A stretch of DNA of 64,000 nucleotides, taken from the NCBI GenBank assembly GCA_009773635.1, contig WSYC01000015.1:47869-111868 (forward strand), written 5' to 3'. Each line of letters begins with the position of its first letter. The stretch's first letter is position 1. This stretch comes from Beijerinckiaceae bacterium. GTDB lineage: Bacteria > Pseudomonadota > Alphaproteobacteria > Rhizobiales > Beijerinckiaceae. This document shows positions 8,986 through 18,601 of the stretch, piece by piece. The translations under genes and the position numbers were made by a program. The notes below the pieces were generated by a model. That model searched no databases. It was not told the DNA's origin and saw nothing but the letters and a program-made list of their open reading frames with translations.

Positions 8986-10953
8986 TCAGGGAGCGGTGTA
9001 GCCCTGTGCATCGAGATAGATGCTGGCTCCGCTGGTGATGGCAGCTGCGTTTAGTGCCGCATTGGCGCTGGAGCGAAGAGGTGTGGGAAAGTCGATGTCC
9101 CACGGCGTTGTCATGTTTGCGGGCAGCCAGATGCGCCAAATCACCGTGGAGCCGTCCTTGACGACAAACTCGGTGGCGACTGCGTTGGTGTTGATCAGCT
9201 GGATCGAAGTGATGTAGCGCCTGATCCCCGCACCGGCGGCGGCGGCGATCACGATATCCGCCGTGTTGGCTATCGTGCCGGCTGGCGCATAGCTCCAATC
9301 TGCCTCGGGGATTGAAAACGGCTTGTTGACGAGCGCGCCGATCATCGTCGCCATTAGGTGCACGAGATCGCCGGTCGCGGACATCGCTGCCTGGTTGGCG
9401 TTGGCAGCACGTGCGCCGATACCGACCGGGTTGCCCGCTGCTGCATCCTGCGCCACACCGCCGGTCACGGTGACTGCCGAGACGGCGTTGGTGACCAGGA
9501 CCGGTGCGGCGTCCATTTGGTCAACCCGTCCGAAACCACCGATGGACTCGGTGATGAGGCGCGTGAACTCCATCACGCGGATGAAGTGAAACCGGAAGTC
9601 GGTGCGAGGCAGAACCGCGCCGCCGCAGTTCGTCGTGCCGATATCGGCTCCACTCGGTGCCGCGCCGATAGGTTCGAGAACGAGCGCGGTCGATGCGACG
9701 TCTCGCACGCGATAGGACCCGTCGATCCCAAGATCGGCGCCGGATACAGCGTCGCGCGCACCATGCAGATTGAGGTACTGGCCGATCTGCAGACCCGACC
9801 ATGCTGCCGAGCCGGTGACGGTCAGCACATTTGCGCTTCGCGCAATGGATTGAGCGACCTGGCCGATGGGCGCGCCGAAGACGCCGCCATTCACCCGGAT
9901 GACGACACCGCCATAGGAAGTCGCCGTCGCGGACGCGCCCAGAACGATCGTGATCGTCATAGCGTTGGGAACGCTGGCGACGGCAGTCGGGGTTGCCAGA
10001 TTGGTGAAGTTCACCTGATCGCGGATGCCATAGACCGTGACGAAATCGGCAACCGTCAATCCATGTGGTTGGTCGAACGTGATCGTCGCCGTTGCCGAAC
10101 CAGCCTTGGCCGCCGAGACGATCTTGCCGACGGGGCGCGAAAGAGAACGGTGGTTCTTCGATCGCAGGCGAAGCTTGTAATCCCGGGCCGGATTGGGAAC
10201 GACCTGCGAGCGTTTGAACATTGCCGAGATTGCGCCCGCACTGTCGATTGGCGAGCCGCTGAACGTCACCTTTTCGAGTTGCGGCATGATCTCGAAGAGG
10301 CCCTGTGGCGCGAAGGCATAAGCGCCGGCTGCGTTTACAAGCTGCGTCGCCGCGGTCGAGACCGAGAAGGCTGCCGCGTGATTGCCTGCGATCGTGCCGG
10401 AAGGCAGCGCATCGCCACCCTCCGAGCGGACATAGTAGCTCTCGCTCGTCGCCGTCGTGCCCTCGAAGATGAGGCTCGATCCGTTGCGGGCATAGCCCAG
10501 CGGATCGGCCTTGCTGACCGAACCGCTGGTGAACGGACCGGCCGTTACCGCGGGGATCGTGCCCTGCGGGCCGGCAATGGCGGTGAAGCTCGTCGGTGTC
10601 GGAGTTGTTGCGACCGTCAGGCAGGAATAGTTCAAACGGCTGTCGCTGACGCCGCCGATTGACACCTTCTCGCCGATCTTCAGAACATGCGGCGCAGTAG
10701 TCGTGACGGAGAGCGTCGTCGTTGCCTGGGAGATCGAGGCGATGGCGACCGGGATTGCCGGCGTCAAGGGAATGGCGCCCGGCCAGTCATCGGTCGAGAC
10801 CAGTTCGAAGGCGAATTCCTGACCGTTGATCCGCTGCGAAAGCGAGATGCCGGCGGCAACGCGCACCGGCACAACGAAGCGATCGAGCGTTTCGATGATG
10901 GTTTCGGTTGCCTCGGTGAGCGGATCCTTGGAGATCACGAGGTAGCTCTCCAT
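8986..10953 (-). CDS. Phage tail fibre/receptor-binding-type structural protein
   Basis: A 655-residue Ala/Thr/Gly-rich beta-structured protein with no signal peptide, the largest product after the baseplate gene. Several blocks look like repeats of one fold: segments near residues 80-110 and 285-320 both contain a PHG/PHV-L-x-V/I-G-type motif, as in phage proteins that handle DNA-binding-free beta domains of tail tips. It ends 150 bases before the holin-like gene. The order (baseplate, DUF2793 protein, small protein, this gene, lysis) suggests host binding. It has no recognisable enzyme motif. Confidence 0.65.
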   Translation of the reverse strand: MESYLVISKDPLTEATETIIETLDRFVVPVRVAAGISLSQRINGQEFAFELVSTDDWPGAIPLTPAIPVAIASISQATTTLSVTTTAPHVLKIGEKVSIGGVSDSRLNYSCLTVATTPTPTSFTAIAGPQGTIPAVTAGPFTSGSVSKADPLGYARNGSSLIFEGTTATSESYYVRSEGGDALPSGTIAGNHAAAFSVSTAATQLVNAAGAYAFAPQGLFEIMPQLEKVTFSGSPIDSAGAISAMFKRSQVVPNPARDYKLRLRSKNHRSLSRPVGKIVSAAKAGSATATITFDQPHGLTVADFVTVYGIRDQVNFTNLATPTAVASVPNAMTITIVLGASATATSYGGVVIRVNGGVFGAPIGQVAQSIARSANVLTVTGSAAWSGLQIGQYLNLHGARDAVSGADLGIDGSYRVRDVASTALVLEPIGAAPSGADIGTTNCGGAVLPRTDFRFHFIRVMEFTRLITESIGGFGRVDQMDAAPVLVTNAVSAVTVTGGVAQDAAAGNPVGIGARAANANQAAMSATGDLVHLMATMIGALVNKPFSIPEADWSYAPAGTIANTADIVIAAAAGAGIRRYITSIQLINTNAVATEFVVKDGSTVIWRIWLPANMTTPWDIDFPTPLRSSANAALNAAAITSGASIYLDAQGYTAP

Positions 10954-11138
10954 CTTGCGGTCGTGTCGAATGCCTCGAAGGCGTCACGAAACTTCGTTGG
11001 CGCGCCGAGAATGCTGACCATAGGTGCGAACCTGCCGTCTTGATCCTGCAAGGCAGCGCCTCGGACATGGCCCGCAATACCGCCAGGCACGTCTGCGACG
11101 CCGCCTGGCGCGCTCGGCCAAAGCAGATCCTTTTTCAT
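10935..11138 (-). CDS. Small phage protein before the tail fibre gene
   Basis: A 67-residue protein starting at ATG 11138, with AGGAG 7 bases upstream. It begins MKKDLLWPSAPGG and has no membrane helix. Its 3' end overlaps the start of the tail fibre gene by 19 bases, so the two are probably translated together. No family is recognised; a tail accessory role is inferred from position. Confidence 0.55.
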   Translation of the reverse strand: MKKDLLWPSAPGGVADVPGGIAGHVRGAALQDQDGRFAPMVSILGAPTKFRDAFEAFDTTARWRATS

Positions 11139-11167
11139 GGAATTCTCCTGGATGTTCGGAATTGGGG

Positions 11168-11866
11168 TCACGAGGTCGGGGCGGTGAAGGCGAGCGCGTA
11201 GAGCACGACGCGCACCTTGCCACCGGTGAAGTTGCCGCCAGCCGCGGTGACGCGGATCGGCGTGTTGGCGTAGAAGGCCGAAGGCCCAATCACGCCGATG
11301 TTGTTCGAGCCGAGCGCGATGCCGAGCGAACCGCCGAACTGGCTGGTGTTGCCGGCAACGCCGACGCCGTAGGAGGTCGCGCCGGTGATCGCCTGCGTGG
11401 TTCGCGAGGCGACCGCCAGCACGATCATGCGGTCGGCGATCACGGCGGTGGTGGCATCGACGAAGGCGCCGGTGAGCGTCAGTTCCTGTTCAAGCGCCAC
11501 AAGCCGGATCGCGCCGCCGTTCGCGGTGCCGACGATCCGGTCGCGCCATGCGCCATCGGTCCAGACGACGGTGAGGCGCTCGTCCTCGACTTGGGCGCGC
11601 CAGCCGACGACGGGCACAAAGAAGGCCCATGCGCCCTCGCGCCAGAAGGCGATCTTGTCGGTCTGGCCCGCCCAGACGCCGGTTGCGCCGGCTGGCACGA
11701 TCCAGCGCTCGCCATTGGCCGGGCTTCCCGGCGGCGTCGCCAACGCCCGGCTCTTGACGCTGGTTTGCACCAGGGCGTCGAGGCGCAGCAGCGCATCGTT
11801 ATGGGCAATCTCCTTCTGCGCCTGCCCTTGCGCAAGCGTGGGCAGGCCGAGGTTAGGCGTCGGCAT
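11168..11866 (-). CDS. DUF2793 tail protein
   Basis: A 232-residue protein of the DUF2793 type, common behind the baseplate gene in GTA-like siphophages of alphaproteobacteria. The N-terminus has the typical start MPTPNLGLPTLAQGQAQKE, followed by DALLRLDALVQ and a WxxP-type beta region (GERWIVPAGATG). The C-terminal half is beta-rich. Probably a fibre or a fibre-attachment protein. Confidence 0.8.
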   Translation of the reverse strand: MPTPNLGLPTLAQGQAQKEIAHNDALLRLDALVQTSVKSRALATPPGSPANGERWIVPAGATGVWAGQTDKIAFWREGAWAFFVPVVGWRAQVEDERLTVVWTDGAWRDRIVGTANGGAIRLVALEQELTLTGAFVDATTAVIADRMIVLAVASRTTQAITGATSYGVGVAGNTSQFGGSLGIALGSNNIGVIGPSAFYANTPIRVTAAGGNFTGGKVRVVLYALAFTAPTS

Positions 11867-11878
11867 TGGCGTGTTCCT

Positions 11879-14800
11879 TCAGATGATGGCGGAGCCCGGC
11901 CAGCCGCGCCCGACGGAGGCGGAGAGCTGATAGACGCGAACCGAGACCGAGCTTTGCGCCGATCCGAAATCCGCAATCTGCTGGGCGGCGGAATAGCTGG
12001 CGGTCGGCGTGGTCGCGGGAAAGGTGCGGACGACGATCGCGCTGTTCATCACATCGACCTCGTACCGCTCGCTTTCCTCGTTCAGCGGAACATCGACGCC
12101 ATCAGCCCAGACGCCGCCGAAGCGGGTGCGCCGAACCCAAGTGATAGTGAGATCGCCGCCGCCATTGCGCGCGCCCGCGATCTGGACCGGAGACCACGGC
12201 ATTCGGCCGACGGCCTTTGTGGCGAAGGTCGTCTGCTGCCAGGCGGGATCGGCGATATCGAGCGCCTGCGGTCCCCATCGATAGAAGCGGGCCGCGAGGC
12301 GTTCGGCGGGCTTGCCGTCGATCTTGGCGACAGCTTCGTTCAACAGAACCACAGGTGCGCCGAGGGCCAGCGGCGAGCGGATGGCATGTTCGGTGCCGAG
12401 GCGTCCGCGCAGCAGCTTCGTCAGCCGATAGGTCTGCGATCCGGTCAGGACCGCATCGGCGAACTGGACGATCTCCCAATCGCCGTCGGGCATGCCGAGC
12501 GCCAGGCTGTTCGTGCCACCGCTCAGGATTGTTTCGGGCGTGGCGCTTTCCAGTTCCCCGGCATAGAGTTTCACCTCGAGGACTGAGCCTTCGTCCCAAT
12601 ACTCCGTCGGCCCTGAGGAAAGTGGCTGGATGGTTTCGCCAACGGTGGCCCGAACGGCGAGCGTTGTATCGAGCACGAAATCGGACCCGGTGGCGCTGTC
12701 CATCACGACGACGCCGCCCCAAGGAGAAGCCGATGCCGCGGCATAGGGCGAGAAGCCGTCGTCAGTGTCGCGCAGCAGCGGCAGGTCCATCAGCCGCAAC
12801 ACCGCTGCGCCATAGATCGGCGGCGGTGTCAGAGTCGGCGGGGCGATGCCGTTCAGCGGCGGCGCATAGATCGCCGCTTCGGCTCGCACCGCTTCGGCTT
12901 CGCGCGCGCCCTTGTCGAGCACGCGCGTCAGCCGGAACGACCGCGCCCTGCCGTTGATGACGAGATCGATCACGTCGCCTGGATCGAGCGCGATGCGCGA
13001 AGGCGGCAGCGTCAGTTGCGCGGTCTCGCGGGCAACCCAAGCCTCGACCAGCGCGCGATCGGCAATCGATTGCGCCTGAACCTGATCCATCACCAGCGCG
13101 AGCCGCAGATCGCTCTTGCGCTCGGAATACCCGGCAAGCCGCGTCGCCGAGACTGCACCGGATTTATATTCGTCCACGGCGTCGGTGAAGCCGACCGCGA
13201 CCTCGTTCGGCAGTTCGGTTTCCTGGCCGCGCGTCAGCGTGATCTCTTCGCCCTGATCGGGAACAGCGAGTTCGGGCAAGGTCAGCGTTGCGACCGAAGA
13301 CCGTCCGCGCGGCACGAAGCGGATCACGCCGTCGGTTTCGACCGCATCGAAGGAATAGGCGGACGCCAGCGCTTCGATCTCGGCGCGTGGGCTCATCGGC
13401 CGGTCGCGCAGATATCCGGTGACGACGCCGACCAATGCCGACACATCGTAAGCGGTAAAGCCGACGCGCCGGCAGCGTTCGGCGACGAGCGCCGCCAGAT
13501 CGGCGAGGCCGACCTTTCCGTTCAACCAATGGCCGAGCGGATAGAGATCACCATCCGACCAGAGATCGCCCCGGCCCGGCCAGGCGGGATAGGGCCGTGC
13601 GTCCCATGTCCAGATGCCGAAGGCCTCGATCATACGGCCGCTATAGACGCCGGAAGTCGGGTTATTGGCACCTGAAGGCGCCCAATAGGCGAGAACCGCT
13701 TCAAGCGCGCGGCGTTGGATCAGATCGTCGCGCGTGCCCTTCGAGAAGTAGGGCAGGAAGCTCTCGGACGACTTCGGATCATAGAAGACGTTGGGCTGGT
13801 TCGCGCCCTTGTCGGCCGAGGGCACGCCGAGTTCGCAGAACCAGATCGGCTTCATCTGCGCCAGCCACGCCGTCGGCGATCCGCTTTCGACTCCGCCCGG
13901 GCGGTCGTAATGCCGGTTCAGCCACCAGTTCCGCAGATCCTTTGAGCGGAACACCCATGGCTTGCCATAGGCGCCGTCGGTGATTGTGGTGCGGGTCTGA
14001 TTGTTGCGGGCGGTGTCGCTGGCATAGAACCAGCTGAAGAACTCGCCGCCTTCGATGTTCGATTGCAGATAGGCGCGATCATAGATCGAGGGCGCGCCTG
14101 AGATGCGGTCGAGGTGGCCGGTGCCGTCGCGCCAGTCGGCGAGCGGCGCATACCAGTCGATCCCGACGAAATCGATATTGCTGTCGGCCCAGAGCGGATC
14201 GAGATGGAAAAAGACATCATTCGATCCGTCGGCGGGCCGATAGCCGTTGTAGTCCGACCAGTCGGCGGCGTAGCTCACTTTCACACCGCCCCCGAGAATG
14301 CCCTTCACATCGGCGGCGAGGGTCTTCAGCCGGGCGACGGCAGGGAAGTTCGTGGCGCTGTCGCGCACCGAACAGAGCGCGCGGAATTCCGATCCGATCA
14401 GGAAGGCGTCGATGGTTCCAGCATCGATCGCGTTCACCGCCGCGCAGAGCTTGGCATAGTGAAGGATAAACCGGCGCAAGCCCCATTCGACCGGGCCGGA
14501 ATAGCTGGTCGTCACCGCATCGGTGCTGGCGTTGACCGAGACCGAAACGTGTGACGCGAGGCAGGCGCCGAAGAAGGCCGCAACCTGCGTTCCCGCCGCC
14601 GCCGTCTTGTCCACCGTGCCGGATTGGCCAGCGGCGGGATGGCAAGTGATCCGCCCGCGCCAGGGATAGACGGGCTGGCCGGTGCCGCCATAGGGGTTCG
14701 GGAGCGCGTTCCCGGCGGGCACGTCCATGAACACGAACGGATAGAAGACGACGGCATAACCGCGGGCTTTCAGATCGCGAACGGCACGAACGACGGTATC

Positions 14801-15829
14801 GTCCGACGGCGTGCCGCCATAGGCGGGCTTACCCGCGCTGAGCGACATCACGAGCGCGCCGGAGCGGGCTAGGCCGTGAACCATCCAGGCGTCGGGCGTC
14901 GTTGCTTTGTTGGCGACCTCGACTTTCGGGCGGATCGTGCAGGAGCCGCAGCGCAGATCGTCGCCGAACCAGCCGACCACCAGAAACACCGTATCGACGT
15001 TCGGCAGAGAGGCTTTCAAATCATCGAGCGCCACCGACCAGTCTGAGGTCGAGCGCCCGGCGCTGTCGTTCTCGGGTGTCGTTGAGCCGCCGCCGAGATC
15101 GCGCTTCTGGACCTTCGTGTCATAGGCACGCTCGCCCGCGCCCGGGATCATGGTCACCGCGCGCGCGATGGTCTCAAGGCTGTCGCCCGCCGTGGAAGAC
15201 ACGCGCCGGAACACCTCGAAGGTCAGCTGCGGCAGGCGGTTGCCGAACTTTTCCAGCGCGAGATTGTCGAAGACCACATAGGCGGTGCCGCGATAGGCGG
15301 GCGCATTACCGGTGCCTTCGACGCCTTCGATCAGCGGATCGGGCGACTGGCTCGTGGTGCCGCGATACACCCGCATGGTGATGCCCGCGAGCGAGAGCGG
15401 CTTGCCGTCGGCCCAGATGCGGCCGATCCGGTCGATCGGCCCCTCGCAGAGCCCGACAGCGAAGTTCGCGAAGTAGGAATAGGTGGTGGACGTGACTGAT
15501 CCGCCGCCGCCACCGCCACCCTTGCCGCCGCCGGAGCGCTGCGTCGTCGTGGTCGCTACTTCCTTGAACTTCGTCGCCCAGATGATCTGGCCCGCGATCC
15601 GCACCCGCCCAGCAATCTCGGGGATCGCCGCGCCCTCGGTTGAGGCCTGAACCTGCAAGCTGTCGAGGCGCGGCCCTTCCTGCGTCGTGTTGCCCATCGA
15701 CGGGCCGAACAAGCGGTTGTCGATGAAGCTACCGACAGCGGTTGCCGCCGCTGCTGCCGCGATCTGGACAAACGCCGAGGCGCCCGCCGTCAGCGCGGAG
15801 GCTGCGGCAGTGAGGAGAAGGACGGCCAT
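11879..15829 (-). CDS. GTA TIM-barrel baseplate/tail-tip protein (ORFg15-like)
   Basis: About 1316 residues, the central tail-tip protein equivalent to GTA ORFg15. A hydrophobic Ala-rich N-terminus (MAVLLLTAAASALTAG) precedes a Gly-rich linker (about residues 110-125), the glycoside-hydrolase-like TIM barrel (about residues 400-760, with IDWYAPLADWR and FCELGVPSADKG), and a lambda J/phage-tail-3-like region. The ATG at 15829 is chosen because it opens the hydrophobic segment; 16 extra upstream residues are possible. It is the last of the NlpC, DUF2163, DUF2460 set, but a toxin-antitoxin pair on the other strand separates it from the NlpC gene. Confidence 0.87.
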   Translation of the reverse strand: MAVLLLTAAASALTAGASAFVQIAAAAAATAVGSFIDNRLFGPSMGNTTQEGPRLDSLQVQASTEGAAIPEIAGRVRIAGQIIWATKFKEVATTTTQRSGGGKGGGGGGGSVTSTTYSYFANFAVGLCEGPIDRIGRIWADGKPLSLAGITMRVYRGTTSQSPDPLIEGVEGTGNAPAYRGTAYVVFDNLALEKFGNRLPQLTFEVFRRVSSTAGDSLETIARAVTMIPGAGERAYDTKVQKRDLGGGSTTPENDSAGRSTSDWSVALDDLKASLPNVDTVFLVVGWFGDDLRCGSCTIRPKVEVANKATTPDAWMVHGLARSGALVMSLSAGKPAYGGTPSDDTVVRAVRDLKARGYAVVFYPFVFMDVPAGNALPNPYGGTGQPVYPWRGRITCHPAAGQSGTVDKTAAAGTQVAAFFGACLASHVSVSVNASTDAVTTSYSGPVEWGLRRFILHYAKLCAAVNAIDAGTIDAFLIGSEFRALCSVRDSATNFPAVARLKTLAADVKGILGGGVKVSYAADWSDYNGYRPADGSNDVFFHLDPLWADSNIDFVGIDWYAPLADWRDGTGHLDRISGAPSIYDRAYLQSNIEGGEFFSWFYASDTARNNQTRTTITDGAYGKPWVFRSKDLRNWWLNRHYDRPGGVESGSPTAWLAQMKPIWFCELGVPSADKGANQPNVFYDPKSSESFLPYFSKGTRDDLIQRRALEAVLAYWAPSGANNPTSGVYSGRMIEAFGIWTWDARPYPAWPGRGDLWSDGDLYPLGHWLNGKVGLADLAALVAERCRRVGFTAYDVSALVGVVTGYLRDRPMSPRAEIEALASAYSFDAVETDGVIRFVPRGRSSVATLTLPELAVPDQGEEITLTRGQETELPNEVAVGFTDAVDEYKSGAVSATRLAGYSERKSDLRLALVMDQVQAQSIADRALVEAWVARETAQLTLPPSRIALDPGDVIDLVINGRARSFRLTRVLDKGAREAEAVRAEAAIYAPPLNGIAPPTLTPPPIYGAAVLRLMDLPLLRDTDDGFSPYAAASASPWGGVVVMDSATGSDFVLDTTLAVRATVGETIQPLSSGPTEYWDEGSVLEVKLYAGELESATPETILSGGTNSLALGMPDGDWEIVQFADAVLTGSQTYRLTKLLRGRLGTEHAIRSPLALGAPVVLLNEAVAKIDGKPAERLAARFYRWGPQALDIADPAWQQTTFATKAVGRMPWSPVQIAGARNGGGDLTITWVRRTRFGGVWADGVDVPLNEESERYEVDVMNSAIVVRTFPATTPTASYSAAQQIADFGSAQSSVSVRVYQLSASVGRGWPGSAII

Positions 15830-15888
15830 GGGGCTAGCTTTTCCGGGAGAGGGCGTGTATATAGAAACGCAATACAAGGAGTTGCGAC

Positions 15889-16185
15889 ATGGTTGATCTG
15901 GCCCAAAAGCGGGATGTGGCGGTTTCGATGCGATTCCGGGACGACGACCTCGGCATCATCGACCGCGGCGCGGAACTGAGCGGACTTTCCCGAACGGAGT
16001 TCATGCGCCGGGCGGCGCTGCACGACGCCCAGATCGCCATTCTCAACGAGACCGTGGTGCGGCTGGCACCGGAGGCTTATCTGCAGTTCGTCGCCGCCAT
16101 TGACGCGCCGGTTGCCGCGATCCCTGCCAAGATGCTTGAACGGCTTTCGCGTAAGGCACCGTGGGGCGAAGCGTCCAAGGGATGA
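15889..16185 (+). CDS. tacA: DUF1778/TacA-type antitoxin
   Basis: A 98-residue ribbon-helix-helix antitoxin of the DUF1778 type. The N-terminal strand and helices (KRDVAVSMRFRDDDLGII, then SGLSRTEFMRRAAL) form the DNA-binding RHH domain; the C-terminal tail would cover the toxin active site. The stop overlaps the toxin start (ATGA). It would repress its own promoter together with the toxin. The pair lies on the + strand inside the leftward tail operon, and transcription would run against the late genes. Confidence 0.85.
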   Translation: MVDLAQKRDVAVSMRFRDDDLGIIDRGAELSGLSRTEFMRRAALHDAQIAILNETVVRLAPEAYLQFVAAIDAPVAAIPAKMLERLSRKAPWGEASKG

Positions 16186-16691
16186 TTTCGCCGCCCGAAC
16201 CTCTCAATGCCGACCACGATCTGTCAGCGTTCGATTGCGGTAAATCCGCTCTGAACGACTGGCTGCGCACCTATGCGCTTGCCAATCAGGCCAAGGGCTT
16301 CACCCGCGTGATGGTCATCCGGGAGAACAAGCGGGTGATCGGCTTCTACGGACTTGCACCGACGGCGGTTCCGCCCTCGATCCTGTCCCGCAAGGTGCGC
16401 ACCGGCCGACCGCCTGATCCGGTTCCCTGCATTCTGTTCGGCCAGCTTGCCGTTGATACTGCTTACGCGGGCAAGGGTGTGGGCAGCGCTCTTCTCCGTC
16501 ACGCGCTGGAGCGTTGCGTTGCGGCGGCGGAGACAATCGGCGGGCGGGCAGTCATTGTTCGAGCGATCGACGGCGAGGCGGAGGAGTTCTGGAAGTCTTG
16601 CGGCTTCATGCCGTCGAGTTCGGATTCCTCAACACTGTTTCGGTCAATCGACGATATCGCCGCGTGGCTTGCGCAGACCGCATCGGACTAG
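16182..16691 (+). CDS. tacT: GNAT acetyltransferase toxin (TacT/AtaT-type)
   Basis: A 169-residue GNAT-fold toxin. Proteins of this family acetylate the amino group of charged tRNA and stop translation. The N-terminus has the typical DHDLSAFDCGKSALNDWL, the acetyl-CoA loop is in FGQLAVDTAYAGKGVGSALL (around residue 85-105), and the C-terminus contains WKSCGFMPSS. ATG 16182 overlaps the antitoxin stop and is chosen over the longer frame. It ends 10 bases before the end of the convergent NlpC gene, so the cassette is very tightly fitted into the tail operon. Confidence 0.87.
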   Translation: MISPPEPLNADHDLSAFDCGKSALNDWLRTYALANQAKGFTRVMVIRENKRVIGFYGLAPTAVPPSILSRKVRTGRPPDPVPCILFGQLAVDTAYAGKGVGSALLRHALERCVAAAETIGGRAVIVRAIDGEAEEFWKSCGFMPSSSDSSTLFRSIDDIAAWLAQTASD

Positions 16692-16701
16692 CCGACTTTT
16701 C

Positions 16702-17130
16702 TCAGATCTCGGGAAAGCGGAATGCGAAGCGCAGGCGATTGCGCCACCACGGCACGAGCGAGACCTCCGCCACCGGGTGGGACTCGATGGCGTGGATCAT
16801 GCGATTGGGCGCGACGAGGATCGAGCAATGTTTCGCGGGCGCGTTGTCGTTGATGGCGAAGAGCAGGAGATCGCCGGGATCGAACGCATCGAGCGCCAAC
16901 GGGATCATGTGGCGGCCGGCGGCATCGGCCAGAGTCTCCTCGCGCAGCGTCTCAGCCCAATCACGCGAATAGGCGGGCGGGTGTTCGGGATCGGCGCCAT
17001 AGACCGCGCGCCAGACCCCGCGCACGAGGCCTAGGCAATCGCAGCCGATCCCCTTGAGCGCCGCCTGATGGTGATAGGGCGTGCCGATCCATGAGCGCGC
17101 CTCGGCGATGATCTTGTCGCGGATTGTCAT
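16702..17130 (-). CDS. NlpC/P60 tail-tip peptidase (GTA ORFg14-like)
   Basis: A 142-residue NlpC/P60 peptidase of the GTA ORFg14 type, thought to open a hole in peptidoglycan during DNA entry. The catalytic Cys lies in GCDCLGLVRG (about residue 31) and the His in AKHCSILVA (about residue 104). ATG 17130 overlaps the stop of the DUF2163 gene (ATGA), which decides the start over a longer frame. It lies between the DUF2163 protein and the tail-tip protein as in GTA clusters, apart from the inserted toxin-antitoxin genes. Confidence 0.86.
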   Translation of the reverse strand: MTIRDKIIAEARSWIGTPYHHQAALKGIGCDCLGLVRGVWRAVYGADPEHPPAYSRDWAETLREETLADAAGRHMIPLALDAFDPGDLLLFAINDNAPAKHCSILVAPNRMIHAIESHPVAEVSLVPWWRNRLRFAFRFPEI

Positions 17131-18014
17131 GTGATCTTGCCGCCGTCGTTCCCGGCGCCCTGGTTCGGATAGGACATCGCGAAATCGGTGCCCGGCATGT
17201 GTGGGAAGCCGCCGAAGTTGACCGTGTTGGCGAAGCGATCCCGGCAGGTGGCAAAGGTGCGGTCGCAACCCGCTGTGGCGCTGAACGTGTCGCCGACCAA
17301 CACCGGTGCGCCCATCGGCAGGGCGATGGCGATCCGCGAAACCCCGGCGCTGGAGGAATGCGCCTTGATCTCCACCGCAAGGCCGTTGTTCACGCCGGAA
17401 GTCCAGACCAGCTTGCCGCGCGTGAGTACGCCCGATGCGACACCGGAAAGGCCGGAGCCGAGAAATTCAAAAGCATCGAGGACCTGCATCACCGCGCCAG
17501 TGCCGTTGCGCCCGGCCGCGTTGAGATCGATCCCGCACCGCAGGTCGCCCAAGTCCCAGGCGCAGGAGCGCTGGAAGATGCGGCCTGCCGGCTGATCGAG
17601 CTTGGCGGCAAGGCCGCGCAATTCGGCGGAGAAGGCGAGCTTCCCGCGCGCGACCTGTCCGAGATTGCCAGCGCGCAGGATCACGCGCTGGGCCACGTCT
17701 GCCCAATTGACCAGATAGATCGTGACGGCGGCATCGTCGTAGCGCCCGCCATGGAGATCGTCCTCGGTGAGCGCATCGGAGGACAGCGCGCCTTGCACAT
17801 CGAGGTTTGAAACGGCCAGGCCAAGTTGGCCTTCGATGGCCGTCGCGGTGAATCCAGACGCCGCCTTGTAGGTGACGGCATCGAAGACGAGATCGCGGTC
17901 GAAATCGGTAAAGCCCATCACCACGCCGTCGCGGCGATCCACCCGCCAGCAGCGGCACAGCGTCGTGAGCCCGCCCGCAACATGGGTTGCGAGCGCGGGA
18001 GGCAGGGTTTTCAT
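17127..18014 (-). CDS. DUF2163 tail-tip (hub) protein, GTA ORFg13-like
   Basis: A 295-residue protein with the N-terminal DUF2163 domain and a C-terminal phage_BR0599 domain. The recognisable pieces are LTTLCRCWRVDRRDG at the N-terminus, GFTDFDRDLVFD, and a Cys-containing C-terminal region (CDRTFATCRDRF, then FGGFPHMPGTD) typical of BR0599, which may bind an iron-sulfur cluster or metal. Starts and stops overlap the neighbouring genes by 4 bases on both sides. Confidence 0.88.
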   Translation of the reverse strand: MKTLPPALATHVAGGLTTLCRCWRVDRRDGVVMGFTDFDRDLVFDAVTYKAASGFTATAIEGQLGLAVSNLDVQGALSSDALTEDDLHGGRYDDAAVTIYLVNWADVAQRVILRAGNLGQVARGKLAFSAELRGLAAKLDQPAGRIFQRSCAWDLGDLRCGIDLNAAGRNGTGAVMQVLDAFEFLGSGLSGVASGVLTRGKLVWTSGVNNGLAVEIKAHSSSAGVSRIAIALPMGAPVLVGDTFSATAGCDRTFATCRDRFANTVNFGGFPHMPGTDFAMSYPNQGAGNDGGKIT

Positions 18015-18601
18015 TCGAGGACTTCCACCAGGTCGATGTTGTTGACGATCTGCAAATCCCAGGCGTTCGCCTGAACCGGCAAGCTGTCGGTGTCGAAGCG
18101 GACGGGAACGTCGAACTGGAACGAGGAAGTCGGCGCAGAGCCCGGCGCCGAGGCAAAAGTGATCCGGCCCGTCAGCGTATCGATCGCGGCAGGCGTGACC
18201 GGGCTTCCGGCGATCTTGACCGTGACCGATCCGGCAACCGGCTTGGTGATCGTGCGGACGTGCTCATAGCCTGAGCGGTTGTAGCGCTTGACGATCTGCC
18301 AGACGGTCGGAGTGATCTGCACCATCGCCTGATCGACGGCATCGAAATCGTTCCAGTCCTTGAAGCGGAACGAATAGGCCCGACCTTTCACGACATGGAA
18401 ATGCGCGATCACCGCCGCCATGTCGGCGCGGCTGCGGATGCCGGTCGAAATGTTCCAGCGGCCTCGGGCTTGTGACCAGTTGACGTTGCGCTGCTCCGCG
18501 CCCGAGGCGAGCGTGACGATCTGGGTCGAAAAGCCCGGCCCGCCGGTCGCGCCACGCCCGACCGATCCGGGGAAGGCGATATCGAGAAACGGTTGCGGCA
18601 T
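18011..18601 (-). CDS. DUF2460 distal tail protein, GTA ORFg12-like
   Basis: A 196-residue DUF2460 (TIGR02217) protein, the distal-tail ring that links the tape-measure end of the tube to the hub. The typical N-terminus (FLDIAFPGSVGRGATGGP, then RNVNWSQARGRWNIS) and the central RGRAYSFRFKDW-type segment (VVKGRAYSFRFKDWNDF) are present. ATG 18601 shares one base with the tape-measure stop. Confidence 0.88.
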   Translation of the reverse strand: MPQPFLDIAFPGSVGRGATGGPGFSTQIVTLASGAEQRNVNWSQARGRWNISTGIRSRADMAAVIAHFHVVKGRAYSFRFKDWNDFDAVDQAMVQITPTVWQIVKRYNRSGYEHVRTITKPVAGSVTVKIAGSPVTPAAIDTLTGRITFASAPGSAPTSSFQFDVPVRFDTDSLPVQANAWDLQIVNNIDLVEVLE

